Of a stretch of DNA of 51,629 nt, positions 35,249-43,140 are shown piece by piece. Source of the stretch: a virus. Both the position numbers and the translations under genes were made by a program. Below the pieces are notes generated by a model. That model made no database searches, was not told the origin of the DNA, and worked only from the letters and a program-made list of their open reading frames with translations. Location: positions 1 through 51,629 of the IMG/VR virus record IMGVR_UViG_3300031963_000213; one strand, 5' to 3'. Positions within the stretch are counted from its first letter, which is position 1. Every line of letters starts with the position of its first letter.

Positions 35249-36949
35249 CTAGCGCTGCTGCTCTACACCAAGCCGCTGATCCTGCAGGAAATCTGGCGGG
35301 TCATCATCCGCTGCCCATTCAGCCACCATTTTCATTAGCTCCCCATGCGTGAAATATCTTTTATCTGTTGGCATCTTAAATGTATTTTCAAAGATATCCC
35401 GACTTTCTTGCAGTTTTTGCTCAAAAAATCTTGCAGGTTCCTCTGCCGTCCTCCGCTCCTGCTGGGGGGTTCCAGGGTTCCGGTGCTCACACCCCTTATG
35501 AGGGGGGGTATGGTGAACCAGTAGATCCCAGTAATGCCAGTGCTTCTGGATGGTGGCCCAGCCCATGCCGAGGAGCTTCCTGACCTGGTTCTTGCTCAGG
35601 CCTGCGGCTGTGTCCTTCATCTTGCAGAACAGGTCGCGCAGGCGTTCACGGCTTGCATTGAAAAGCCTTTCATTGCGGTTGCTATCTGCACTAACTTTGG
35701 CTTTTGCCGTTTTTCCATTTGCGTTCCAACCTCTTCTAAACGAGCAATTGGCCCAGCTTTTGCACCAACTGGTCAGGTTTTCTTTTGTTTCGTCGGATGC
35801 GTATTGATCGAATCCAGGTGACTCAAGTGCAAGCTGCTCAACAATGGCTGCAAGTTTCTCGGGTGTTTGGGGCTTGTAGCGCAACCTTGCTTGTGTTGTA
35901 AGCGCTCCAAGGTTATCATTACTTTGGCTGGGGCCAGTCCACGCAATGTTGCCCGACGAGCGCTTGAATTCAGAAATCCCGTTGGACACTTTGCTGCACC
36001 GCTTGCTTTGCTTTCGCAAGCTATCTGCCTGAGATACCAGTTTCTTAAAGTTCAAGCAGCTTTGCGCCTCTTCTACAGCACTTTTCAGTTGCTGCAAGAT
36101 CAGGACGGGATGGGTGATCGTTCGGTCGCCAACCACCAGGGCTGAGCCCTCTTGGCCGGGGAGGCGGAAACCGTTGCTCAGAGGGCGCTCAGAGGGGCTT
36201 CCGGCATGGAAGGGCATCTCGCTGGGGAACAGCTCGGCCTGGCCCGCTCCCGTGGCGATTCCGGCCCTCTGGAGAAGCGCACGGCCGATCCAGTGAGCCC
36301 GGAAGGCATGGACCCACTCCGGCAGCGCGATGTAGACGTGCAGCCCACCGGAATTGCTGCTGATAACAAAGTCAACCTTGCAGCCACAGTCTTCTGCAAC
36401 CTCTTGCAGTCTCAGTAGTTCTTTGCTTTTGCCGAGTGGGTGCCAGTATTTGCTTGGCTTTTCGGGTTTATTGTCAATGTCAACGACGATAAGCCTTACT
36501 TGCCGCTCATGCCTGACTCCAATGATCTCCGCGTCATCAGAGGCGGCTCGGAATGCAATCTGAGAAAATGACAAGGGATGCCATCCAGACAGCCAGCTGG
36601 CGTCAGGCTTCCTGTAAATATAGTTTAGACAGCTTGTGTTGAAGGCCGAGCTAAGCAGCTTTTCATATTCGCGCTTCAGCTCTTTATCAGTTACTCTAAA
36701 TTTAAGACCGTCTTCATCTTCGGCGTCAGCGGCGAGCGAATAGCTCTGCTCAAAGCTTTCCTCGCGGGGATCCCCGAGTCGCAGCCATTCCTCGGGCCAC
36801 TCTGGGGGAGATTCTTGCCAGTCGTCCTGGGAACCCATTAAAGTGGGTGCGAGCGTGTTGGTGACGCTCATCCGGTCCGTAAAAAGCGATTCGCGTCGCT
36901 TGGACCGAAAGGGGGGATTCAGGAGGCTTGTCCTGGTCCCCCACCCCAT
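35249..36949 (-). CDS. Primase-polymerase (AEP superfamily)
   Basis: 566 residues as read; an internal ATG at 36871 (MSVTNTLAPT) is an alternative start. The archaeo-eukaryotic primase motifs are visible: RLIVVDIDNKP (DID, 157-159), SSNSGGLHVYIALPE (~197-211, with the SxH-type histidine) and GQAELFPSE then GFRLPGQEGS (~237-269). The ~300-residue C-terminal part is helical and may contact the helicase or bind DNA. It would prime phage DNA synthesis; no DnaG-type primase is present. Promoter TTGCAG-N17-TAGACT lies just upstream. Confidence 0.8.
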   Translation of the reverse strand: MGWGTRTSLLNPPFRSKRRESLFTDRMSVTNTLAPTLMGSQDDWQESPPEWPEEWLRLGDPREESFEQSYSLAADAEDEDGLKFRVTDKELKREYEKLLSSAFNTSCLNYIYRKPDASWLSGWHPLSFSQIAFRAASDDAEIIGVRHERQVRLIVVDIDNKPEKPSKYWHPLGKSKELLRLQEVAEDCGCKVDFVISSNSGGLHVYIALPEWVHAFRAHWIGRALLQRAGIATGAGQAELFPSEMPFHAGSPSERPLSNGFRLPGQEGSALVVGDRTITHPVLILQQLKSAVEEAQSCLNFKKLVSQADSLRKQSKRCSKVSNGISEFKRSSGNIAWTGPSQSNDNLGALTTQARLRYKPQTPEKLAAIVEQLALESPGFDQYASDETKENLTSWCKSWANCSFRRGWNANGKTAKAKVSADSNRNERLFNASRERLRDLFCKMKDTAAGLSKNQVRKLLGMGWATIQKHWHYWDLLVHHTPPHKGCEHRNPGTPQQERRTAEEPARFFEQKLQESRDIFENTFKMPTDKRYFTHGELMKMVAEWAADDDPPDFLQDQRLGVEQQR

Positions 36950-36967
36950 TCAGGGCAGCTGGTAGCC

Positions 36968-36996
36968 AGTCTATCGCAGTGACGCAGGAACTGCAA
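36968..36996 (-). promoter_or_regulatory. Promoter of the primase gene
   Basis: The leftward strand has TTGCAG (36991-36996), a 17-base spacer and TAGACT (36968-36973). Confidence 0.5.
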
Positions 36997-37026
36997 GTAC
37001 ACTGCCAAATACCCCGCCAGCCATAA

Positions 37027-37374
37027 ATGCCACGCAAGCCGAACCTTGCTGTAACCGAGCTGCCGGCCAACTACAAGGCGCCTCCTAGACCAGTACGGAA
37101 ATTCAATCCGACAAGAGCGAAGCTCAACCGCTTTCTTGAAGTTAGGTGGTCAAGCGGCGCCGTTCCAATCAGGATTTCCGAGGTTCAGTCTGCGCTTGAA
37201 ATACCGATCGCATCTTGGCCAAAGTATAAACACGAGGTTGAGCGTTGGCTTACGGTTGTCGGCTGGAGAAATTGCACAAGAAAAATGGGTAGCGATAAGC
37301 CTTCTCTCCGGGGCTGGTGGCCGCCGCTCAAGCCGGTGAAGAGGATCGACGACTGGAGCGAGTACGACGATTGA
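37027..37374 (+). CDS. Lone rightward hypothetical protein
   Basis: 115 residues, basic (MPRKPNLAVTELPANYKAPP, RPVRKFNPTRAKLNRFLEVR). The middle (ISEVQSALEIPIASWPKYKH, EVERWLTVVGWRN) looks like a winged-helix or HTH segment. Probably DNA-binding. It is divergent from the primase gene and is followed by its own terminator. Confidence 0.6.
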   Translation: MPRKPNLAVTELPANYKAPPRPVRKFNPTRAKLNRFLEVRWSSGAVPIRISEVQSALEIPIASWPKYKHEVERWLTVVGWRNCTRKMGSDKPSLRGWWPPLKPVKRIDDWSEYDD

Positions 37375-37425
37375 TCCAGTCGCCTGGTAGGCTCTCTTGG
37401 CGCTCTTGGACGGGCGGGACGGCGG

Positions 37426-37458
37426 CCCAGGATACAGCCCCCACAGGCTCCTGGGTTT
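37426..37458 (+). terminator. Terminator of the lone rightward gene
   Basis: CCCAGGA (37426-37432) and TCCTGGG (37449-37455) form a 7-base stem followed by TTTAG. The U-tract is short. Confidence 0.5.
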
Positions 37459-37520
37459 AGCCCCTCAACAGGCAGCCAGCCAAGACGCAACGCCCAACAG
37501 AGCGCGAGACTTGCAAGGTC

Positions 37521-37826
37521 TTACGGCCTTTTGTCCTGCTTGACGTAGCGGCCATGCTCGTCACGAAGCAGTCCGCCTTCTTCTTTCCCTTTGAGTGCCG
37601 GGTTGTAGGTGTTGTAGCCTGCAAGGTAGCCACCGCCAACTCCGGCACCAAGACCCATCATTGGCAGTGCTGACAGATAGCACCTGTCGATTGCATCAGT
37701 GCCTTTTGCTGAAATGCGGCAATCAACAAGATATACCGCGCCCATGACAACTGCAAGGCTTGATGCAGTGCTGATGATCTTTGCACCACTACCGAAAATA
37801 GCCGCAGCAACACCTGGAATGTTCAT
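37521..37826 (-). CDS. Membrane protein, possible holin
   Basis: 101 residues. Two hydrophobic segments: ~5-33 (AAAIFGSGAKIISTASSLAV, then VMGAVYLV) and ~52-70 (LSALPMMGLGAGVGGGYLAG). The C-terminus is charged (DEHGRYVKQDKRP). The size, two spans and location at the end of the lysis/tail block fit a class II-type holin, but no specific holin family is recognised. Coupled by ATGA to the next membrane protein. Confidence 0.55.
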   Translation of the reverse strand: MNIPGVAAAIFGSGAKIISTASSLAVVMGAVYLVDCRISAKGTDAIDRCYLSALPMMGLGAGVGGGYLAGYNTYNPALKGKEEGGLLRDEHGRYVKQDKRP

Positions 37827-38125
37827 CTTAGCTCAAGTTTAATAAGACGGCGATCGTGTTCGTTGACCTGTTCTCTCAGTTCATTGAACTGCTGCCCAAA
37901 TGCGGCTTGGTTCTGAATAATAAGGTTGATTTGCTCCTTCATCTTTTGCAGCTCATTCGGAAGTGAAATGACAAGCCATGTCATTCCAGTTGCCGTACCT
38001 AAGATCGCGGCTGCAAGAACTGCTGCGGCAGTTGCTTCAAGGACTTGCACCTTGCTGAATCTGCGAGGCTCGGCCGCGCTCGTTTGTTCTGGCTCCACGG
38101 GCGATACCGGTTCCCTCATTGGCAC
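37823..38125 (-). CDS. Membrane protein with coiled coil, possible holin or spanin-like
   Basis: 100 residues: polar Pro/Glu-rich N-terminus, one transmembrane helix ~30-54 (ATAAAVLAAAILGTATGMTW, LVISL), then a coiled coil (ELQKMKEQINLIIQNQAAFG, FNELREQVNEHDRRLIKLEL). The single span plus periplasm-length coiled coil resembles inner-membrane spanin components or cyanophage holin-like proteins. It pairs with the adjacent membrane protein and lies 3 kb from the lysin gene. Confidence 0.5.
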   Translation of the reverse strand: MPMREPVSPVEPEQTSAAEPRRFSKVQVLEATAAAVLAAAILGTATGMTWLVISLPNELQKMKEQINLIIQNQAAFGQQFNELREQVNEHDRRLIKLELR

Positions 38126-38140
38126 TCTAGGCCGCCCGTT

Positions 38141-38590
38141 TTATGGCTTTTCCGGCCAGCCAATCTCCCATGGGAAGCCGGGCTGAGATGTAATGTCCCT
38201 CAGTGCTTGGCGATATTCAGCCCAAGCATCCTTGTCGCAGGTTGCATCCCAGATCTGAGTCCAATCACTTGACGCAAGTTCAGCATTTCGCTCGCTTCTC
38301 ACTTCGGCAGCCTTTGCTTCCGTCCTCGCGGAAACTTCCTCGCTACTTGCGTCCTCAATATCCCATTGCTGAACCCAGATCCCATCTACCAAGACGGCAG
38401 TTCTGCTGATGGCGTTTTGCCAGTAATCAATAAGAGGCTGCGCAACGGGAAGGGCTTCTTCGTAACCTTCCGGGGCTTCAAACGGAATCGGGAAGCTCGT
38501 TTCAGGAAAGCGAGCAATGATCTGCCGCTCGTAAAGCGGAAATTCTGCAACCTCTTCACCTTCAAGACGGAGAAAGATTCTGGCTGTCAT
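38141..38590 (-). CDS. Tail fibre assembly-like protein
   Basis: 149 residues. The C-terminal part (RNAELASSDWTQIWDATCDK, AWAEYRQALRDITSQPGFPW then EIGWPEKP) matches the end of phage tail fibre assembly/chaperone proteins ('LA.SDWTQ..D......AW..YRQ.LRD.T.Q.GFP..I.WP..P'). It is directly downstream of the fibre genes, as expected for a fibre chaperone. The N-terminal part is acidic and variable. Confidence 0.7.
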   Translation of the reverse strand: MTARIFLRLEGEEVAEFPLYERQIIARFPETSFPIPFEAPEGYEEALPVAQPLIDYWQNAISRTAVLVDGIWVQQWDIEDASSEEVSARTEAKAAEVRSERNAELASSDWTQIWDATCDKDAWAEYRQALRDITSQPGFPWEIGWPEKP

Positions 38591-38630
38591 TGCTCACTGA
38601 AATGCTTAAGCAAAGCATAGCTCAAGTGAG

Positions 38631-39302
38631 CTAGAGGGCGATCCTCCGAAACGCTCTAACTGATCCCGTGTTTCCGCTTGGCGAGACAGCTGGCGACTCT
38701 CCATTGGAAAAGCTCAGTCTATGCGTATTGTTGAAAAGGCTATCGTAAGTAGAGGTCCAGTGCCCGTTTGCCATAAAAGCCTGCGCATTGCCAGACTGAA
38801 AAAGTGTCAATGCGGTCTGAGATGGCGTTCCAGAGGAGTAATTTGAATTTGATAATGGGACTGAATACTGGTTGACGCCGTAGAAGGTTGAGTTCGTTTG
38901 CGTGGTCGGCTTGAGATTTCGATACGCTATCCCAAGTTCACTCAGGGACGGCAAATACCAATCCGTAAATCCTCCTATACTCAGCCCAATGCAAAACTGA
39001 GCAGCAAGAAATGTAGAGATGCCAATCTCAATCATCCTGTCCGTGTTCAGCCTTCCATCGTAAACGCTTGTAATTGTTGGCTGCGAATTACCATTGCTGG
39101 AATTGCTGTAGGCTGTCGTAAGCGTATAACCACTGCCGCTTGCGCCTGTTTCAGCCGGAGCAATGATCAGGGCATGTGTTGCAATGCCATTCGCGCTGTG
39201 GCTTATGTATCCGGCGAAATAGCCACCACCAGTAGCCTCACCAAGCGTAAAGCTTGCCGGTGACCTGGACGAAGCAAAAAGGCGAAATGTATTTGGATCC
39301 AT
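38631..39302 (-). CDS. Lectin-like tail tip protein (Lcl/DUF1566-type domain)
   Basis: 223 residues. The sequence GGGYFAGYISHSANGIATHA, then FTDWYLPSLSELGIAYRNLK, HWTSTYDS and TGSVRAFRRIAL is the layout of the Lcl/DUF1566 domain (W.LPS..EL, WTST, .VR.FRRI), a C-type-lectin-like fold. In phages such domains sit at fibre tips and bind the host surface. It lies between the 827-residue fibre protein and the fibre assembly protein, consistent with receptor binding. Confidence 0.75.
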   Translation of the reverse strand: MDPNTFRLFASSRSPASFTLGEATGGGYFAGYISHSANGIATHALIIAPAETGASGSGYTLTTAYSNSSNGNSQPTITSVYDGRLNTDRMIEIGISTFLAAQFCIGLSIGGFTDWYLPSLSELGIAYRNLKPTTQTNSTFYGVNQYSVPLSNSNYSSGTPSQTALTLFQSGNAQAFMANGHWTSTYDSLFNNTHRLSFSNGESPAVSPSGNTGSVRAFRRIAL

Positions 39303-39307
39303 GTTGA

Positions 39308-41791
39308 TCAGTTTGCGTAGTTGACGAGGGAAGACGCTCTCCAGCGAGTGCCGCCATCATCAGTGATAAACATGAAGAGATGAGTCTTCCCAGTTGTCAA
39401 AGATGGAGCTGTTCCATTTGGCCACTCAACACCGCTAAACCAAGTAATTGAGCCGCTTGTGTGCGTGATCTCAAGGGTAAAGCTATATGCTCTACTGGCT
39501 GGAACATTGCTAACGGTGAAAGTAACCGAGGAGGAAATCGTTTTCGCAAAATAGTTACCAGCCGAACAGTCAATGTTTAGTGATGGGACGGCGACTGGAA
39601 CCTGCGCATAGGTGCCGTTAACGTCAAGATCTGTATTGGCCGCTGCACTTGCTTGGCCAATGGCAACCGATCCACTTGTTGAAATGTTGCCAGTAGTGCT
39701 GATGTTGCCGTAGGTGATAGCTGCACCGCTGACCTTGCCAGGGGTTGTGATGTCACCAAGCTTGCTCTGGTCGATTGAGCCAGCCAACATAGTGTTGGTA
39801 ACTGTCCCCGTATCAGCGCTTGTGATGATGGTTCCACTGACGTTGGGAGCCGTCAACGTCCTCGAAGCCGAAAGCGACGCCGGAACGATCTCAAGCACGA
39901 ACGAGCCCGTGCCACCGCCGCGACCACGAAGCAGAATGCCGTCCTGTGTTGCAGCCTGCCTGAAGGTCTGACCGGTTACGTTCGTGAAGGTATTGGCGCC
40001 AGTGAGCGCATTGTTACCGCCAGTGCTAATGCTATCCGTGATTCCATATCCAGAAAGCGTTGTCGGCTTGCTTGTAATATTTTCAAAGGCATAACCAGTG
40101 CAATAGACAAGGTTGCCGGATTGCGGTGTTCCGAGAACTGGGGACAGCAGCGTCGGGCTGTTGCTGAGCACCACGCTGCCGATCCCTGTGCTGGTCGTGA
40201 CGCCCGTGCCGCCGTTGGCCACAGCCAAGGTTCCAGCGAGCGTCACAGCGCCCGTGGAGGCCGCTGACGGCGTGAGGCCGGTCGTTCCACCCGAGAAGCT
40301 GCTGACGCCGGCTGTGGTCGTCGGAGGGACCGTCCAGGTGCCGTCAGCCCGCAGGAAGTTCGTGGTTCCGCCGCCGCTCGCGGGCGCCAGCCCAGCAATG
40401 CTGTTGCTGAACAGTGGAATCTCGGCATCTGATCCGGTGCTGCTTTCAATCGTTCTGTTGTATCCAGACCATGTAAGATTGGTCGGAACGTTGACTTGTG
40501 CTCCAGTCTCAATTCCGTTGAGCTTCACCTTGTCAGCGCCGCTCATGCTGCCAGCGGCACTGGTTGTTGCAGCACTGATTGAAACAGACGGAGTTGATCC
40601 GCTGCTGACAGAAATTGGCGCAACGCCACTGATGCTGGTGATCGCAACAGAGCTTGAGAATGAAATAACTCCTGTATTCGAGTCGTAAGTCAGATCGCCG
40701 CTAGCGCTGATTGCATTGCGAGCACGCGCTTGCGTAAAGTACAGATTCGTCGTTCCTTCCGTGATCGCATCCGAATTAGTCGGAATCGCGGAACTCGGTA
40801 GCAGGCTGGTTGGAATCTTCCCGCCAGAATCCAGCCTCGCAAGGCCGTTGGCGACGTTCATCGAAAGGGAGATGTTTCTTGCGAAAGTCCAGTCACCATT
40901 GCCATCCTTCGTGGCAACTCCGCTAACAGAGAAGGGCTGACCGGACTCTGATGTTACGTTTGTAATATAACGGCTGCCAGCAAATTCCTTGACGGCGAAT
41001 TGAGTTGGCGCAGTATTTGCATCGACCTGACCAGTAGACGCAACAAGTGACGTATTGTTGCTGATCTCCCGAAGCTGTGCTCCAACGGTTGTGACACCGT
41101 TATCGCGGCTAAGGGGACCGACCGTGTAAAGCGTGGAAGATCCAGAGCCGCTACCGCTTGAACTGCCGCTGACAATCAGCGTTCCGGTTGAGCCGTTGAC
41201 ACGTCCAACCCTGGCGACAATTTGCTTGTAGCCACCGGGCTCAGAACTCGTCAGGCCACCGCTTTGACCAACGTACAGAGCTTGATTTGCTTGCCAGCCA
41301 GGAAAAACGGTGTTGTATCCGGTGATTTGTCCAACAAGAATTCCATTACCTTCGGCATTGACAGAGAGGGAATCTGCAATAAGTCCAATTGCCGGACCTT
41401 TTGCAGTGTCTGAGGCCATTGCCTTCTTGACCTCGACTGCCTCGCCACCGCTGGCAGTTCCGCTGATGTAGAAGGGGGTTCCCTTGGCAAGAGTTTCTGT
41501 ATCTGTATTCTTGACCTTGATATAAAGCGAGCCGGAAACATCCGCTTCAATCTGACCGGCTTCAAGCAGCCCAGTGATGGTCAGATTCTGGAAGGTTGGG
41601 CTGGCCGAGAAGTCAAACAGATATTCAAGATTGGCGAAAGTCGTTACACCGTCACCAATCTTGATCCATCTTGACTGGTCAGTCTTGATTTCAATCGCAA
41701 TTTCACCAGCTGCAACCACAAATGGATTTACAGCGGCCCACTCAGCAGTTGTGCCAACAAGATGACGAGTCCGCGCCAGCTGCTCAGTCAT
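39308..41791 (-). CDS. Large tail fibre protein
   Basis: 827 residues. The N-terminal ~55 residues (HLVGTTAEWAAVNPFVVAAG, KTDQSRWIKIGDGVTTFANL) are the virion-attachment type found in many phage fibres. Residues ~75-210 are a beta-rich domain (ETLAKGTPFYISGTASGGEA, QANQALYVGQSGGLT). Then come fibre repeats with DKVKLNGIETGAQVNVPTNL and SGGGTTNFLRADGTWTVPP, shared with the protein at 50014-51384. A beta-sandwich-like end (SYSFTLEITH-like, GVEWPNGTAP) follows. It probably forms a trimeric fibre. Ser/Thr/Gly-rich throughout. Confidence 0.85.
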   Translation of the reverse strand: MTEQLARTRHLVGTTAEWAAVNPFVVAAGEIAIEIKTDQSRWIKIGDGVTTFANLEYLFDFSASPTFQNLTITGLLEAGQIEADVSGSLYIKVKNTDTETLAKGTPFYISGTASGGEAVEVKKAMASDTAKGPAIGLIADSLSVNAEGNGILVGQITGYNTVFPGWQANQALYVGQSGGLTSSEPGGYKQIVARVGRVNGSTGTLIVSGSSSGSGSGSSTLYTVGPLSRDNGVTTVGAQLREISNNTSLVASTGQVDANTAPTQFAVKEFAGSRYITNVTSESGQPFSVSGVATKDGNGDWTFARNISLSMNVANGLARLDSGGKIPTSLLPSSAIPTNSDAITEGTTNLYFTQARARNAISASGDLTYDSNTGVISFSSSVAITSISGVAPISVSSGSTPSVSISAATTSAAGSMSGADKVKLNGIETGAQVNVPTNLTWSGYNRTIESSTGSDAEIPLFSNSIAGLAPASGGGTTNFLRADGTWTVPPTTTAGVSSFSGGTTGLTPSAASTGAVTLAGTLAVANGGTGVTTSTGIGSVVLSNSPTLLSPVLGTPQSGNLVYCTGYAFENITSKPTTLSGYGITDSISTGGNNALTGANTFTNVTGQTFRQAATQDGILLRGRGGGTGSFVLEIVPASLSASRTLTAPNVSGTIITSADTGTVTNTMLAGSIDQSKLGDITTPGKVSGAAITYGNISTTGNISTSGSVAIGQASAAANTDLDVNGTYAQVPVAVPSLNIDCSAGNYFAKTISSSVTFTVSNVPASRAYSFTLEITHTSGSITWFSGVEWPNGTAPSLTTGKTHLFMFITDDGGTRWRASSLVNYAN

Positions 41792-41852
41792 TGATTCTAA
41801 CGTCTTAGACGTACTACTGCTTCAAGGCAACTGTAGCCAAGACGCTCAATGG

Positions 41853-43121
41853 CTACTGCTGGAACACACCGACGTAGACGGTTCCTTTGTCGCAAAGGGG
41901 AAGAATTCTGTCCCTGCAATCAATGTTGTGGACGCGGATGCAGCCAAGTGTCGGGTGCAGTGTTTGACGTTCTGCCCATGCTCCAGGCCATCCACATGCA
42001 CTCCCGCCGCCGTGCGTCATAATCCCAGCTCTGCCATTAACAGCTTCCTGATTTTCAAGCTCAATCATGTCGAATGAATACCAGCCATACGACTGAGCGG
42101 TATCTGATTGAGGGGGATTCGGATTAGTCTCGTAATCTCGGTAGATCTGACCGATCTTGTAAAGTCCCGGAGGTGTATCGCCACCGGTTCTCTTCCAGTC
42201 AGAGTGCTGGCCGCTTGCAAGGCAGGGAATCTTCCACAATAGATTGCCTTCGTGGTCGTATGCCTCCATGTCACGATCGCGATCATTGACAAGCAGGTAG
42301 CTGTCTCCAGGTTTGACGGGAGCAGCAATCTTGGGGCCGGTCAGACCTTCTTCCTCTTTGCCGCGAGGGTCAAGTCCTGCGGGTTTCGGCTTTTCTTCTT
42401 GAACGCCAGAAGGAATAGCTCGCGTTGCTTTTTCAAAGTAAGCTTCGCGTTCATCGAGCCCATTAGCTGGATCTCTACCATTCACTTTTGCGCTGACTTG
42501 CCTGCAGCTTGCGCCATTGTCAACAAAGGAATTGATGGCATTGAGATGCCACCAAAAACCAGCTGACGTGAACGGATACGTATTGGCAACATACTGGCAG
42601 CCAAGCATCACATCCTTGTCGCCAAGGAAGTCTGAAAGACGCTGATAGTTGTATCTGCCAGTGAGCTGCAATGCGCCGGCTCCCTTGAACCTTGGTCCAT
42701 CGCCAACCTGGGTGTTGCCCAGATCCTTGCGCCCCTCGTAAGCGTCGCCAGACGCAAGCTCCATCATCCAGCGCAGGCCGCCGGATTCATGCGCCACCTG
42801 GGCCAAGAAGTGGCGGATCCTGGCCGGCGTGTTGATCGAGAACCGCTGCAGGCAGGCGTTCAGGTCATCGACCTGGGTCTGGCTCGGCATCCGGCCGAAC
42901 ACAACGGCTGCCTGGTGGATCGAAACCAGCTCCTTGCCGGTTGGCGCGTCCTGCTCGTCCCAGGCGCCGCTCCAGATCTCGTAGAGCTTCCCGTCCCGGT
43001 CAAGGGCGGCAGGCTCCACGGCGACCAGGCGGACCAAGGCTTCCTTGACGAAATCGCGATGGCGACGAAGCTCGGAATTCAGGTTGTCGGCAAAATCGGC
43101 AGGAACTGGTTGATTGCTCAT
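41853..43121 (-). CDS. Two-domain lysin: GH19-like plus L,D-transpeptidase
   Basis: 422 residues. Residues ~75-235 form a GH19/lysozyme-like domain: INTPARIRHFLAQVAHESGG with the catalytic Glu (~112), and FKGAGALQLTGRYNYQRLSD (~145). Residues ~270-420 form a YkuD-type domain with IMTHGGG (~367) and TLGCIRVHNIDCRD (~391) holding the catalytic Cys394. The first would cut peptidoglycan glycan strands. The second usually forms 3-3 crosslinks but may cleave or swap them. No signal peptide. The combination in one chain is unusual. Confidence 0.85.
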   Translation of the reverse strand: MSNQPVPADFADNLNSELRRHRDFVKEALVRLVAVEPAALDRDGKLYEIWSGAWDEQDAPTGKELVSIHQAAVVFGRMPSQTQVDDLNACLQRFSINTPARIRHFLAQVAHESGGLRWMMELASGDAYEGRKDLGNTQVGDGPRFKGAGALQLTGRYNYQRLSDFLGDKDVMLGCQYVANTYPFTSAGFWWHLNAINSFVDNGASCRQVSAKVNGRDPANGLDEREAYFEKATRAIPSGVQEEKPKPAGLDPRGKEEEGLTGPKIAAPVKPGDSYLLVNDRDRDMEAYDHEGNLLWKIPCLASGQHSDWKRTGGDTPPGLYKIGQIYRDYETNPNPPQSDTAQSYGWYSFDMIELENQEAVNGRAGIMTHGGGSACGWPGAWAERQTLHPTLGCIRVHNIDCRDRILPLCDKGTVYVGVFQQ

Positions 43122-43140
43122 TGCTTGGTATGGGAGTGAT

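Noticed and set aside
40113-40688. Rightward frame of 191 codons in the fibre gene
   Set aside because: Shadow of a Ser/Thr/Gly-rich repetitive coding sequence.
41803-41815. Perfect palindrome ACGTCTTAGACGT before the large fibre gene
   Set aside because: Single short site with no second copy or promoter pattern; likely chance.
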